From positions 1 to 64,000 of the forward strand of contig NZ_MLAL01000023.1 of assembly GCF_001875665.1 (NCBI RefSeq): a stretch of 64,000 nt of DNA, written 5' to 3'. The notes below the pieces were generated by a model. The model was given only the letters and a program-made list of their open reading frames with translations, ran no database searches and was not told where the DNA came from. Every line of letters begins with the position of its first letter. Position 1 is the stretch's first letter. Origin of the DNA: Corynebacterium sp. NML130628 (lineage in GTDB: Bacteria > Actinomycetota > Actinomycetes > Mycobacteriales > Mycobacteriaceae). Shown piece by piece: positions 43,441 through 51,344 of the stretch. The translations under genes and the position numbers were made by a program.

Positions 43441-44110
43441 CCAGCCGGGCCCCGCACTGCCCCGTCTCGTCAAACGGCATGAAGTCGAGGTGGTGGGGGC
43501 CGATGGTGGCGTCGATAAACCCTTGGTGTAGTGCGCAGATCGTGGCTGCGGGCCGGGTGCCGTCGGCTGCGACGAACGGGCAGGCCTGCAGGCCGACCTC
43601 CACCGAGGCGTCGCCGTCGACCTCGCGGACGAGCGGGTCGAACCCCATCTCGCGCAAGGAGCGCAGCACCGTGGCGGCCACCTCCTCGAAATCCTCCGAT
43701 GGTTCCCCGAAACGGTCAGCGCTGCGGCGCGCCCACGCGCGCCCAAAATCGCGGGCGGCGTCCAGGTCATCACCGGCCAGCGTCTCCGTGAGCGTCTCGA
43801 CGAGGGCGACGTACTCATCCATCACCGCGTGCTGCTGCGGGGTGCGCACGTGGTACACGTGCGAGGGGCGACCGCGGGTGGAGCGGCTGGCCACACGCCA
43901 GCCCACCAACCCACGTTCCGCCAGCTCATCAATATGCCCGCGCACGGTGTTGACGTGGATGCCCATCTCCTTGCCCAGCTCACTGAGCAGGGCGCCCTCC
44001 GGGAAGGAATCGAGCGCATCCAACACCTCGCGCTGCTTCGGGCTCAACTCGGCGGTACGGCGCATGAGTACTGCGGTAGGCAGGGGGACGGTCGCGTCGT
44101 CGATAATCAT
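43412..44110 (-). CDS. ArnR/SufR-like HTH regulator with three conserved cysteines (distal copy)
   Basis: 232 residues. The N-terminal HTH (LLSELGKEMGIHVNTVRGHI) is followed by a helical region and a C-terminal sensor motif: Cys177 in QACPF, Cys192 and His195 in ICALHQGF, and Cys219 in GQCGARL. This CPF-CxxH-C pattern is like the iron-sulfur sites of SufR and of the corynebacterial nitrate/NO regulator ArnR, known to repress hmp in C. glutamicum. It starts with ATG overlapping the upstream paralogue's stop (ATGA), so the two are translationally coupled. Probable role: NO/redox-dependent repression of hmp or nirK. Confidence 0.8.
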   Translation of the reverse strand: MIIDDATVPLPTAVLMRRTAELSPKQREVLDALDSFPEGALLSELGKEMGIHVNTVRGHIDELAERGLVGWRVASRSTRGRPSHVYHVRTPQQHAVMDEYVALVETLTETLAGDDLDAARDFGRAWARRSADRFGEPSEDFEEVAATVLRSLREMGFDPLVREVDGDASVEVGLQACPFVAADGTRPAATICALHQGFIDATIGPHHLDFMPFDETGQCGARLVNRSASRSD

Positions 44111-44763
44111 AGTTCGATCTCGCACTGCGATGGGCGGCTGTATGGCACCAATCTGTGCATCATGCCGCCACTGAGTTCCTCCAGGAAACCGGCGTGCAGG
44201 GCACAGATGACGGAACTCGGCGCGCTCACGCCCACCGACGTGAACGGGCAGGCGTTGAGGCTGATATTGCCGGACGGATTCGGGTAGGAAGGGTCGAAGC
44301 CGAGGTCCCGCAAAATGGTGATGAGGGCGCTGAGCTGGCTCGACCTTGTGGAGCCCGCCTGCATCTCGCGGCCGTCGTGCGTCTGGCGCGCCCACAGGCG
44401 ACCAATCTCCTTCGCCTTCTCCTCATCGCCCTCCGTGAGGCACTCCGCCATCGTCCTCACCAGACCGATGTACTCCCGTGTCACCATCGAGTGCTGCGGG
44501 GTACGCGTGTGGAAAATCTTGCTCGGGCGGCCACGGCCCTCGCACGGGGCCGTCGTGACACTGATCAGATCCCGCGACAGCAGCTCCTCCAAGTGCCCAC
44601 GGATCGTGTTGGGGTGCATCCCCATCCCCTTGGCAATGTCGTTGACCTGCGCACCGTGCGGATACATAGCGAGCCGGTCCAATACCTCGCGCTGTTTCAC
44701 GCTCAACTCAGCTGCGCGGGCCATCAGGTCCGTCGTCGGTTGAGGCGGGGTCGCCGAATCCAC
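44107..44763 (-). CDS. ArnR/SufR-like HTH regulator with three conserved cysteines (proximal copy)
   Basis: 218 residues, paralogous to its neighbour. The HTH is VNDIAKGMGMHPNTIRGHLE; the sensor cysteines are Cys172 (NACPF), Cys187 with His190 (ICALHAGF) and Cys214 (SQCEIEL). GTG at 44763 follows AAGGAGG. Its 5' region carries the 37-bp block that also precedes nirK, arguing for shared control or autoregulation. The pair might form a heterodimer or act on different promoters; the sequence does not decide. Confidence 0.8.
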   Translation of the reverse strand: MDSATPPQPTTDLMARAAELSVKQREVLDRLAMYPHGAQVNDIAKGMGMHPNTIRGHLEELLSRDLISVTTAPCEGRGRPSKIFHTRTPQHSMVTREYIGLVRTMAECLTEGDEEKAKEIGRLWARQTHDGREMQAGSTRSSQLSALITILRDLGFDPSYPNPSGNISLNACPFTSVGVSAPSSVICALHAGFLEELSGGMMHRLVPYSRPSQCEIEL

Positions 44764-44793
44764 GTGTCCTCCTTCGGTCAGAGCTCTTCACCA

Positions 44794-44840
44794 GCTTAAA
44801 CCGAAATTGCCGATTTTCCCTATTTCAGGCCGTATTAAAT
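44794..44840 (+). promoter_or_regulatory. Conserved block, copy 1 (upstream of the arnR-like genes)
   Basis: GCTTAAA (44794) then AAATT-G-CCGATTTTCCCTATT and onward to TATTAAAT. Over 44804-44840 it matches 45268-45304 at 29 of 37 positions, in the same orientation. It may be a rightward promoter with operator, or a repressor site for the leftward regulator operon. Confidence 0.65.
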
Positions 44841-44868
44841 GAAAGAACGTAGCTAAGAGACTAGTCCA

Positions 44869-44992
44869 CGCTTTCTTGCTATAACACCCGGAACTTCACG
44901 GTTGGCCACCAACACAGGGGCTAAGTCAGCATCAATCATGCGGGCGAGCGACCCCCTAATGTCGTGGGGTTATACACTCATCTAAGAAAGCG
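44869..44992 (+). other. Nested long inverted repeat, possible structured RNA
   Basis: CGCTTTCTT (44869) pairs with AAGAAAGCG (44984); inside it TATAACACCC (44880) pairs with GTGGGGTTATA (44964) with a mismatch; GGGG and CCCC runs nest further in. The element lies between the two conserved 37-bp blocks, in a 553-base gap (44764-45316) with no convincing gene (a 77-codon frame at 45017-45250 has no family features or ribosome site). If the first block is a rightward promoter, this would be in a long nirK leader RNA. Confidence 0.4.
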
Positions 44993-45256
44993 CATAGACC
45001 AGCATCACATCCTGGCATGCCATTCGTAGAGGTGGTCCGCATTTTTGTCGTCACCCAAAGACTCTTGCAGGTAAGGGGCAAACCTTGGGGCAGGAAGGAT
45101 GCCATCGCGCACAAGTTCGCTTGCAGATACCATGTGTTAACTGTACACTATATAACGAATGCCCTGGATCGGGTCTCTGCTGAAGGCATGCTCCCAGGGC
45201 TTTTAAACTGTCTTCTTGCAGATGGGGGCTTAAGGAAGAAAGTCAGATGACGATAC

Positions 45257-45304
45257 GCTTAAAGCTTAAATTCCCGATTTTCCCTATTCCGAACCATATT
45301 TATT
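45257..45304 (+). promoter_or_regulatory. Conserved block, copy 2 (upstream of nirK)
   Basis: GCTTAAA (45257) then AAATT-C-CCGATTTTCCCTATT and CCATATTTATT. It ends 12 bases before the nirK GTG. TATTTAT inside it could be the -10. Matches the block at 44804-44840, so nirK and the regulator operon probably answer to one factor. Confidence 0.65.
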
Positions 45305-45316
45305 ACGATCGAGCCC

Positions 45317-46621
45317 GTGAATAAAAAAGGGCAGACCTCCGACGGCCTAGCGTGGGGCATCATCGCCGTATTCGTGGCACTCGTGGTGGCGTTCAGCGCG
45401 TTGAGCTCGACCGCAGGCGACGACCGCGCCGCAGAACCGCTCGACGCCAGCGGCGCCACCACGCTCGACGTCGACATCCAAGGCATGGCATTCACGCCAA
45501 ATCGTATCGACGTCCCCTCCGGTACCCGCCTCATCCTCACCATCACCAACTCCGACAACCAACAGCACGACCTCAAGCTGGGCACCGAATACACCGGTCG
45601 CATCGACCCCGGCGACACCGTCGTCCACGACTTCGGCGTCTTCACCGAGTCCACGCAGGGCTGGTGCACGATCGCCGGGCACAAGGCAATGGGGATGGTG
45701 TTCGACGTCGTCGTCGGGTCCGCGAGCCCGGGTGCAACGCCGAACGCCGCGCCCAGACCGGTAGTCGCCGCCGACGGGCCTGACTCCGGCCTCGTCTACC
45801 GCGACCCGGCGCTGCCGCCCGCGCCCGCAGAAACGGTCCACGAACATACCTGGCACGTCACCGAAGGCGAGCGCCAAGTCGCGCCCGGCGTCACCCAACC
45901 CGTGTGGACCTTCGACGGGGAAATGCCAGGGCCCGTACTGCGTGGGCGCGTCGGTGACCTGTTCCGCATCACCATCGTTAACGACGGAACAATGGAGCAC
46001 TCCATCGACTTCCACGCCGGTGAAGTCAACCCCGATACGAATATGGCCCAGATCGCCCCGGGCGAATCGCTCACGTACGAGTTCGAGGCCCGCCGGTACG
46101 GAATCTGGATGTACCACTGCGCCACCATGCCGATGAGCCTGCACATCGCCAACGGGATGTTCGGCGCCGTCGTCATCGACCCACCGGACCTCACGCCTGT
46201 CGACGCCGAATACGTCCTACTCTCGCACGAGATCTTCATCGGCGAGGACGGCGCCGACCCCGAGCGAGTCGCCGCCGGGCTCTACGACCTCACCGCGTTC
46301 AACGGCTACCCCAACCAATACCAGCAGCGTCCGATCCCGGCCCGGGTCGGCGATACCGTCCGGGTGTGGCTCTTCAACGTTGGCCCCGACAACCCCCTGA
46401 GCTTCCACGTAGTCGGCGAAATCTTCGACACCGTATTCAAGGAAGGCCAATACCAGATCCGAAATGCCACAGATACCGGCTCACAGGCGCTCGGGCTCCT
46501 CGCTGCCCAGGGCGGGTTCGTCGAGATGACCTTCGACGAACCCGGCACCTACACCTTCGTGAACCACCAGATGACCGACGCCGAAAAGGGACAGCGCGGC
46601 CAGTTCGTGGTCACGCCCTAA
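45317..46621 (+). CDS. nirK: Copper nitrite reductase with an N-terminal cupredoxin domain
   Basis: 434 residues. A membrane anchor (LAWGIIAVFVALVVAFSAL) leads to a cupredoxin domain with type 1 ligands His84, Cys117 (GWCTIAGHKAMGM), His122 and Met127. The two-domain NirK core follows: His228 (T1), Asp231 and His233 in EHSIDFHAG, His267/Cys268 in MYHCATMPM, His276 and Met281, then His364 (SFHVVGEIF) and His417 (FVNHQMTD). All copper ligands and both catalytic residues (Asp231, His364) are present, so it should reduce nitrite to NO outside the membrane, with the extra cupredoxin as a tethered electron entry. GTG start at 45317. Confidence 0.9.
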   Translation: MNKKGQTSDGLAWGIIAVFVALVVAFSALSSTAGDDRAAEPLDASGATTLDVDIQGMAFTPNRIDVPSGTRLILTITNSDNQQHDLKLGTEYTGRIDPGDTVVHDFGVFTESTQGWCTIAGHKAMGMVFDVVVGSASPGATPNAAPRPVVAADGPDSGLVYRDPALPPAPAETVHEHTWHVTEGERQVAPGVTQPVWTFDGEMPGPVLRGRVGDLFRITIVNDGTMEHSIDFHAGEVNPDTNMAQIAPGESLTYEFEARRYGIWMYHCATMPMSLHIANGMFGAVVIDPPDLTPVDAEYVLLSHEIFIGEDGADPERVAAGLYDLTAFNGYPNQYQQRPIPARVGDTVRVWLFNVGPDNPLSFHVVGEIFDTVFKEGQYQIRNATDTGSQALGLLAAQGGFVEMTFDEPGTYTFVNHQMTDAEKGQRGQFVVTP

Positions 46622-46645
46622 GAGAGCCGGCTCAGGCGATCCGTC

Positions 46646-47956
46646 TCAGGCGATCCCGCCGAAGGCCGCCACCACAGCGGCCACCAGCGCCAGCGCCAGG
46701 GCGGACTGCCCAGCGGGGCGCTCCACGTGGGCGCCCGCCACGGGAGCCTCGCGCTGCCCCCGCAGCACCGCCACCTGCGCCTTCACCGCCCTGCGCAGCA
46801 GCGGCAGGTACGCCACCAGCACGGCGAACACGAGCAGGCTCATCACCACCCGCAGCCAGGACTGCTCCGTCACCAGCCACACCGTTAGCGCGAGGTTGTA
46901 CAGCACGACCCGGAAGTAGGTGCCCCGGGACAGTTCGAGCAGCCCGGCGCGCACCGCCTTCGGCCCGCCGCCCATCGTGGTGGGCAGCAGGTAGCTCATC
47001 GTGCCGATCAGCAGCGGCGCTACGAAGCCGAGCAGGAGCGCCAGCGTGGGGATCTCCGGGACGGTCTGCACGAGCCCCACGGCGTACCAGAGCATCGTGC
47101 CGATCAGCCAGAACATCGCCACGAAGACGGAGAGGCCCGGGTAGGTGATGCGGTCGCGTGGGTCACGCAGGACGTCGATAACGTTGACCAGGAACCCCTG
47201 GAAGAGCCACAGCCACGCGCCGACGTAGACGAACGCACCAACCGCGACCACCTGCGAGATCCCCAGCAGCGCGCCGAAGACGGCGCAGACAATCGCGGCC
47301 ACCGCGCCCCAAATGGCCACGCGGGTGCGGTCGCGCATACCGTTGATCCTCCACATCGTTGGGAACAGCACGCTCAGGCTCGACATCGCGGCCAAGCCCA
47401 CAAAGCCGCCAACGTTAGTGAACAGGTGCGCCTGGCGGATCTGCTCCTGCCAGGTGCCAGGCAGGCCCATCGATAGGGCCGCGCCGAAGCACACCCCTAC
47501 CAGCAGGCAGGCAGCCGACGCCACGTACCCAATCGCGGCGGGTCGGTGCCGCTTCTCCGGTCCGGCGTCACGCACCAGCCGGGCGAGCACCACCGCGTGC
47601 CACAGCACCGCACCGGCCACCAGGCACCCGCCGACCCAGGTGACCAGCCAGTGCAGCTCCCACCAGCTGGCCACGACCTGGCCCACGAGCACCAACACGA
47701 CGCCCGCGTTCAGGATCCAGGTGCGCCACAACTGGGCGGGGCGCGCCTCCTCGGGAAGGCGCTGCTGCAGGAAACGTTCGGTCAGGTTGACGCTCCACAG
47801 CACAATCGAGTTCGCCACAATCCCGAGCGTGAAGATGTGAATCAGTAGCCACGATGGTTCGGGGAACAGCGTGTGCGTCAGCCCGATCAGGATGAACACC
47901 CACATCCAGATGCTCACCGGCTTGGACGCCTTCCTATGCCACGTGCGCGCGCTCAT
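46646..47956 (-). CDS. Polytopic membrane protein convergent with nirK (NnrS-like character, uncertain)
   Basis: 436 residues with about 12 hydrophobic segments. Histidines and histidine-bearing helices (LLIHIFTLGIVANSIVLWSV, QAHLFTNVGGFVGLAAMS, LWHAVVLARL) and the loop SYLLPTTMGGGPKAVRAG recall NnrS or heme-copper-oxidase-like membrane proteins, but no family is firmly recognised. Its stop lies 25 bases from the nirK stop, and its ATG is immediately after the MFS exporter's stop, so it is translated with that gene. It may handle heme, copper or electrons for NirK, or NO stress; that is inference from position. Confidence 0.65.
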   Translation of the reverse strand: MSARTWHRKASKPVSIWMWVFILIGLTHTLFPEPSWLLIHIFTLGIVANSIVLWSVNLTERFLQQRLPEEARPAQLWRTWILNAGVVLVLVGQVVASWWELHWLVTWVGGCLVAGAVLWHAVVLARLVRDAGPEKRHRPAAIGYVASAACLLVGVCFGAALSMGLPGTWQEQIRQAHLFTNVGGFVGLAAMSSLSVLFPTMWRINGMRDRTRVAIWGAVAAIVCAVFGALLGISQVVAVGAFVYVGAWLWLFQGFLVNVIDVLRDPRDRITYPGLSVFVAMFWLIGTMLWYAVGLVQTVPEIPTLALLLGFVAPLLIGTMSYLLPTTMGGGPKAVRAGLLELSRGTYFRVVLYNLALTVWLVTEQSWLRVVMSLLVFAVLVAYLPLLRRAVKAQVAVLRGQREAPVAGAHVERPAGQSALALALVAAVVAAFGGIA

Positions 47957-49423
47957 CTAAGCCACCACCTTCGCGTCGCCAGACTTCGGGTTGTCGTGGA
48001 AGCACCACCAGGTCACCGCGCCGAAGAACAGGGCCGCGCAGGCGATCATCACGAGGACGTTGTGGTACGCCCCGGCGTAGGCGGGGGCGGCAAGGGCGTT
48101 GGTGGAGGCGTCGTAAATTGCGTCCATGCCGAGAGACTGCAGCTCAGCGGGCAGGTTGCGCACCATCCACACCGGCAGCAGCGAGCCGGTCAGCGCGACG
48201 GTGACCAGGGTTCCGAACTCGTAGGAGACCTCCTCGACGCCCGCCGCCATGCCGGAGCGGTGCAGCGGCGCCGCGCCAATAATCGCGATGGAGGACACGC
48301 TCATCACCGAGCCCGCCGAAAAACCCATCACGGCCAGCGCCGCGATCTCGATGCCGAGGCTGCCCGCATCCGACCCCCAAATCAGGGCCGCGGCACCCGC
48401 AGCGGCGCCCAGAAAACCGCCGCCAATCAGTGGCAGGAAGCCAATCTTGTGCAGGTAGGCACCCCCAAGTGTCGACGCCGGAATCGCCGCCGCCGCCATC
48501 GCGATGATGGTGGCACCGGCGTGGAGGGGGGAGAAGCCGTCGACAAGCTGGAGCTTCTGCGTGGTCATCAGCTCGGCGCCGGCCATGAAGAACATGCCGC
48601 CAGCTGCGGCGACGACACCACCCGTGAACATGCGGGACTTGAAAATGTCGAAGGTGAGCAGCGGGTCCGAAAGCTTGCCCTGCCGGCGCACGAACAACAC
48701 CGCGCCGACGACGCACAGCACCGCCGCCACCACGAACAGGGACCAGCCGGAGTTCGGGTTCACCAATTCTTTGATAGCCATGGTCAGGCCCGACAGCGCG
48801 AACAGTGCGTACACCGAGGAAATGAAGTCCCAGTACTTCGCCGGGTTCGGCATGTTCTCCGGGGCCAGCCAGAACGTCAGGCCCAGCGCGATGAGCACGA
48901 TCGGCACATTAATAAGGAAGACGGAGCCCCACCAGAACGCCTCCAACAACGCGCCGCCGACCAGCGGACCCAGCGCCGCGCCCACCACGGCCACCGACCC
49001 CCAAATGCCGATCGCGGTGTTGCGCTCCCGCTCGTCCGAAAACGTCAACCGGATCAGCGCGAGCGTCGCCGGCATCATCACCGCAGCACCCATACCGAGC
49101 AGCCCGCGCGCACCCACGAGCAGCCACGCCGACGGCGCAAACGCCGCCGCCAACGACGCCACCCCGAACACCACCAGCCCCACAATGAACATCAGGCGGT
49201 GCCCCAGCTTGTCGCCCAGCGTGCCCGTGCCCAGCAGCAGCCCCGCCAGCACCAGCGGGTAGGCGTTAATAATCCACAAGCCCTGCGTCGGGGTGGTGTG
49301 CAGCTGCTCGTTGAGCTCCGGCATCGCCGTATACAGAATTGAATTATCCAGCCCGATCATCAGCAGACCGAGCGATATCACTGCAAAGAAAGTCCAGCGC
49401 TGACTTGGCGTCGAATCAGTCAT
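47957..49423 (-). CDS. MFS transporter, DHA2 (14-helix) drug/proton antiporter type
   Basis: 488 residues with about 14 membrane segments. The first has FFAVISLGLLMIGLDNSILY, whose LDxSI pattern is typical of EmrB/QacA proteins; the loop GTLGDKLGHRLMFIVGLVVF is the MFS motif A, and MGMGAAVMMPATLALI-like sequence (motif C region) follows. Export of drugs or other small organic compounds is expected; the true substrate is unknown. Its operon partner is the membrane protein next to nirK. Confidence 0.87.
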   Translation of the reverse strand: MTDSTPSQRWTFFAVISLGLLMIGLDNSILYTAMPELNEQLHTTPTQGLWIINAYPLVLAGLLLGTGTLGDKLGHRLMFIVGLVVFGVASLAAAFAPSAWLLVGARGLLGMGAAVMMPATLALIRLTFSDERERNTAIGIWGSVAVVGAALGPLVGGALLEAFWWGSVFLINVPIVLIALGLTFWLAPENMPNPAKYWDFISSVYALFALSGLTMAIKELVNPNSGWSLFVVAAVLCVVGAVLFVRRQGKLSDPLLTFDIFKSRMFTGGVVAAAGGMFFMAGAELMTTQKLQLVDGFSPLHAGATIIAMAAAAIPASTLGGAYLHKIGFLPLIGGGFLGAAAGAAALIWGSDAGSLGIEIAALAVMGFSAGSVMSVSSIAIIGAAPLHRSGMAAGVEEVSYEFGTLVTVALTGSLLPVWMVRNLPAELQSLGMDAIYDASTNALAAPAYAGAYHNVLVMIACAALFFGAVTWWCFHDNPKSGDAKVVA

Positions 49424-49432
49424 AGCAACAAG

Positions 49433-50431
49433 CTACACCCGAGGAAAGCTAATCGACGCCTCTCCCCCCTCCACCGAAACATCCACACGGCCGCCCACCG
49501 GGAACGTCAACAAGGGGTTCGTGTGCCCAAACGATGCGTTCGCCACAACCGGCTTCCCCCTCAACTCAGGTATCGACGCCACCATCTCCTCCACCATCAA
49601 CCTCGTGACACGGCTCGCAGTCTGGAAACGCCCAATCACCAACCCCTCAATCCCGTGACCATCCGGGGCCTGCAACAACGACACCAACTCACGCCGGAAA
49701 TCCATCACCGTGTACTTCCCCGTCACCTCCGCAAACAGCACCGCATCATTCAACGACGGCATAAACTCCGTGCCCGACAACAACCCCAACGTGCCCAAAT
49801 TCGACCCAAGCGCAATCCCCTCAGCGAGGCCCTCCTGGATCACCCACCAGCCATCATCCGACTCCTGCACCCGACCATCCTGGTTAATAAACCAGTCATC
49901 GTCCGTGAACCAGTCCCCCGGCTCCCACACGATCGGCCCGTCCGTAAACGCCGCCTGCACAAACGCATCCCGCGTCACCTCCCCGAAATCACGCATCCCC
50001 AACGTCGACCAATGCGGACCCACGTACACCACCTGGCCCGTCTTCGCATACACCGCATTCGCCAACGCCGACACATCCGAATTCCCACACAAAAACTTCG
50101 GATGCTCCGCAATCACATCAAAATCCAGGTGAGGCAGAATCTCGTTACTGGTAAAGCCGCCGATCACGCTCATGATGCCGTCGACGGATGGGTCGGAGTA
50201 GGCGTCGATAAGATCCTCAGCCCGCAACTTGCCCGGCGCGGACCAAAACATGTCCGACACCCGCACATTCGCCCCAAAACTCACCGACAGGCCAAGCTCC
50301 TCCAACCGGCGCGTCGCCAACTCAGCCACAAAACGACCCGCCGGCCCCTGCTCCACATACGCCAACGAACGCGCCGGAGCCACCACACGCACATGATCGC
50401 CCACCGACAACGGGCGAGGATACAACGCCAT
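49433..50431 (-). CDS. S66-family peptidase (LD-carboxypeptidase/MccF-like)
   Basis: 332 residues. Catalytic triad of the S66 family: Ser in FLCGNSDVSALANAVY, Glu in AVLFAEVTGKYTV, and His in ANASFGHTNPLLTFPVG. LdcA enzymes trim D-Ala from muropeptide tetrapeptides in peptidoglycan recycling; MccF relatives cleave aminoacyl-adenylate antibiotics. The insertion DWFTDDDWFINQDGRVQESD is more like the MccF-type branch. Its ATG overlaps the stop of the upstream Q/P-rich membrane protein gene (TGATG), so the two are coupled. Confidence 0.87.
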   Translation of the reverse strand: MALYPRPLSVGDHVRVVAPARSLAYVEQGPAGRFVAELATRRLEELGLSVSFGANVRVSDMFWSAPGKLRAEDLIDAYSDPSVDGIMSVIGGFTSNEILPHLDFDVIAEHPKFLCGNSDVSALANAVYAKTGQVVYVGPHWSTLGMRDFGEVTRDAFVQAAFTDGPIVWEPGDWFTDDDWFINQDGRVQESDDGWWVIQEGLAEGIALGSNLGTLGLLSGTEFMPSLNDAVLFAEVTGKYTVMDFRRELVSLLQAPDGHGIEGLVIGRFQTASRVTRLMVEEMVASIPELRGKPVVANASFGHTNPLLTFPVGGRVDVSVEGGEASISFPRV

Positions 50432-51039
50432 CAGTACAGATACACCGACGCATTATTACCGCCCTGGCACCGGGCGCCCCCACCCGCCGGCCAGCACGAC
50501 ATCGTGTACGTCTGCCCCGTCACCGGGCTATACACGCTCAACGAGCCAGGGAACTCACCCGTGGCCGCAGCCCGCTCATTAAATACAGCCAACACGTTGC
50601 CCGCGAACTCCGACGACGTATTCCCGGTCTCTGCCGTCGCGTTCGAGAACCCCGCACTCGACCCCATCGGCTCACGCCGGTTCACGTTAGGCTTGCTGCC
50701 CTGGTTGTTCTGGCCGTTCTGGCCGTTCTGGCTTTCTGGCGCGACCGTCTCAATCTCCGTCACGATCACCGGATCCTGCTGCTCCCTATTCGACCCATCG
50801 GAACGCACGAACAAAAACGCCACCGCTCCAGCCAGCGCCAACAACACCAACGTCCCCAACACCGACAGCGCCACCACCAGGCCAGTATTGCTCTTCTGCT
50901 GCTGCGGCTGGTACGGAGGCTGTGGCTGGTATGGCTGTTGGTAGTACGGTTGCTGGTACTGCTGTTGTGGCTGCTGTTGCTGAGACGCCCACTCGTCAGT
51001 GCCGGGGTGGGTGTCGTCGGGCTGGTACGGATTCGTCAT
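50431..51039 (-). CDS. Q/P-rich single-pass membrane protein
   Basis: 202 residues. A cytoplasmic N-terminus of Gln/Pro/Tyr repeats (QQPYYQQPYQPQPPYQPQQQ) is followed by a membrane helix (GLVVALSVLGTLVLLALAGA) and an extracytoplasmic part with a small C-terminal domain (TGEFPGSLSVYSPVTGQTYT, with two cysteines near GARCQGG and SCWPAG). Similar layouts are common in corynebacterial hypothetical proteins. It is coupled to the S66 peptidase gene, suggesting a common envelope role, which is an inference. Confidence 0.8.
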   Translation of the reverse strand: MTNPYQPDDTHPGTDEWASQQQQPQQQYQQPYYQQPYQPQPPYQPQQQKSNTGLVVALSVLGTLVLLALAGAVAFLFVRSDGSNREQQDPVIVTEIETVAPESQNGQNGQNNQGSKPNVNRREPMGSSAGFSNATAETGNTSSEFAGNVLAVFNERAAATGEFPGSLSVYSPVTGQTYTMSCWPAGGGARCQGGNNASVYLY

Positions 51040-51135
51040 GAGGGGCTTCCTTCAGGGATATGCAACAATACTGCAGCTCACCTTACTAGGTGTGCGCTGC
51101 TGATATGGGGCGCGGACGCTCCATCTGGAACTTTC

Positions 51136-51210
51136 CACCAGATTCCGTGTCGGCATTTTCGCGACCTAGGGGAACGCCACGCAGGTTTGTTGAAAACCGG
51201 GATTGTGGTG
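51136..51210 (+). repeat. Palindromic intergenic repeat, unit D (75 bp)
   Basis: Starts CACCAGATTCC, has the core GCGACCTAGGGG, and ends GGGATTGTGGTG. The ends are diverged but still pair. It lies in the gap 51040-51344 upstream of the insertion sequences, where no gene is seen. Confidence 0.6.
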
Positions 51211-51344
51211 CACAGCCCACTCGCAGGAGTGACAAATCTGACATCGATAATTATCTAGCACTTTTCTGCCCTGGCGCTTTAAATGGATGGGCCAATTCGG
51301 GTTGCGTCTTTTGTCACTCACCCCACCGACGCAGCCATGAAAGG

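Noticed and set aside
45017-45250. 77-codon frame between the regulator operon and nirK
   Set aside because: No ribosome site, no family features, and located in a region dominated by regulatory repeats.
47873-49342. 489-codon plus-strand frame opposite the MFS exporter
   Set aside because: Arg/His-rich shadow of the membrane protein gene; no start signal and no recognisable domain.
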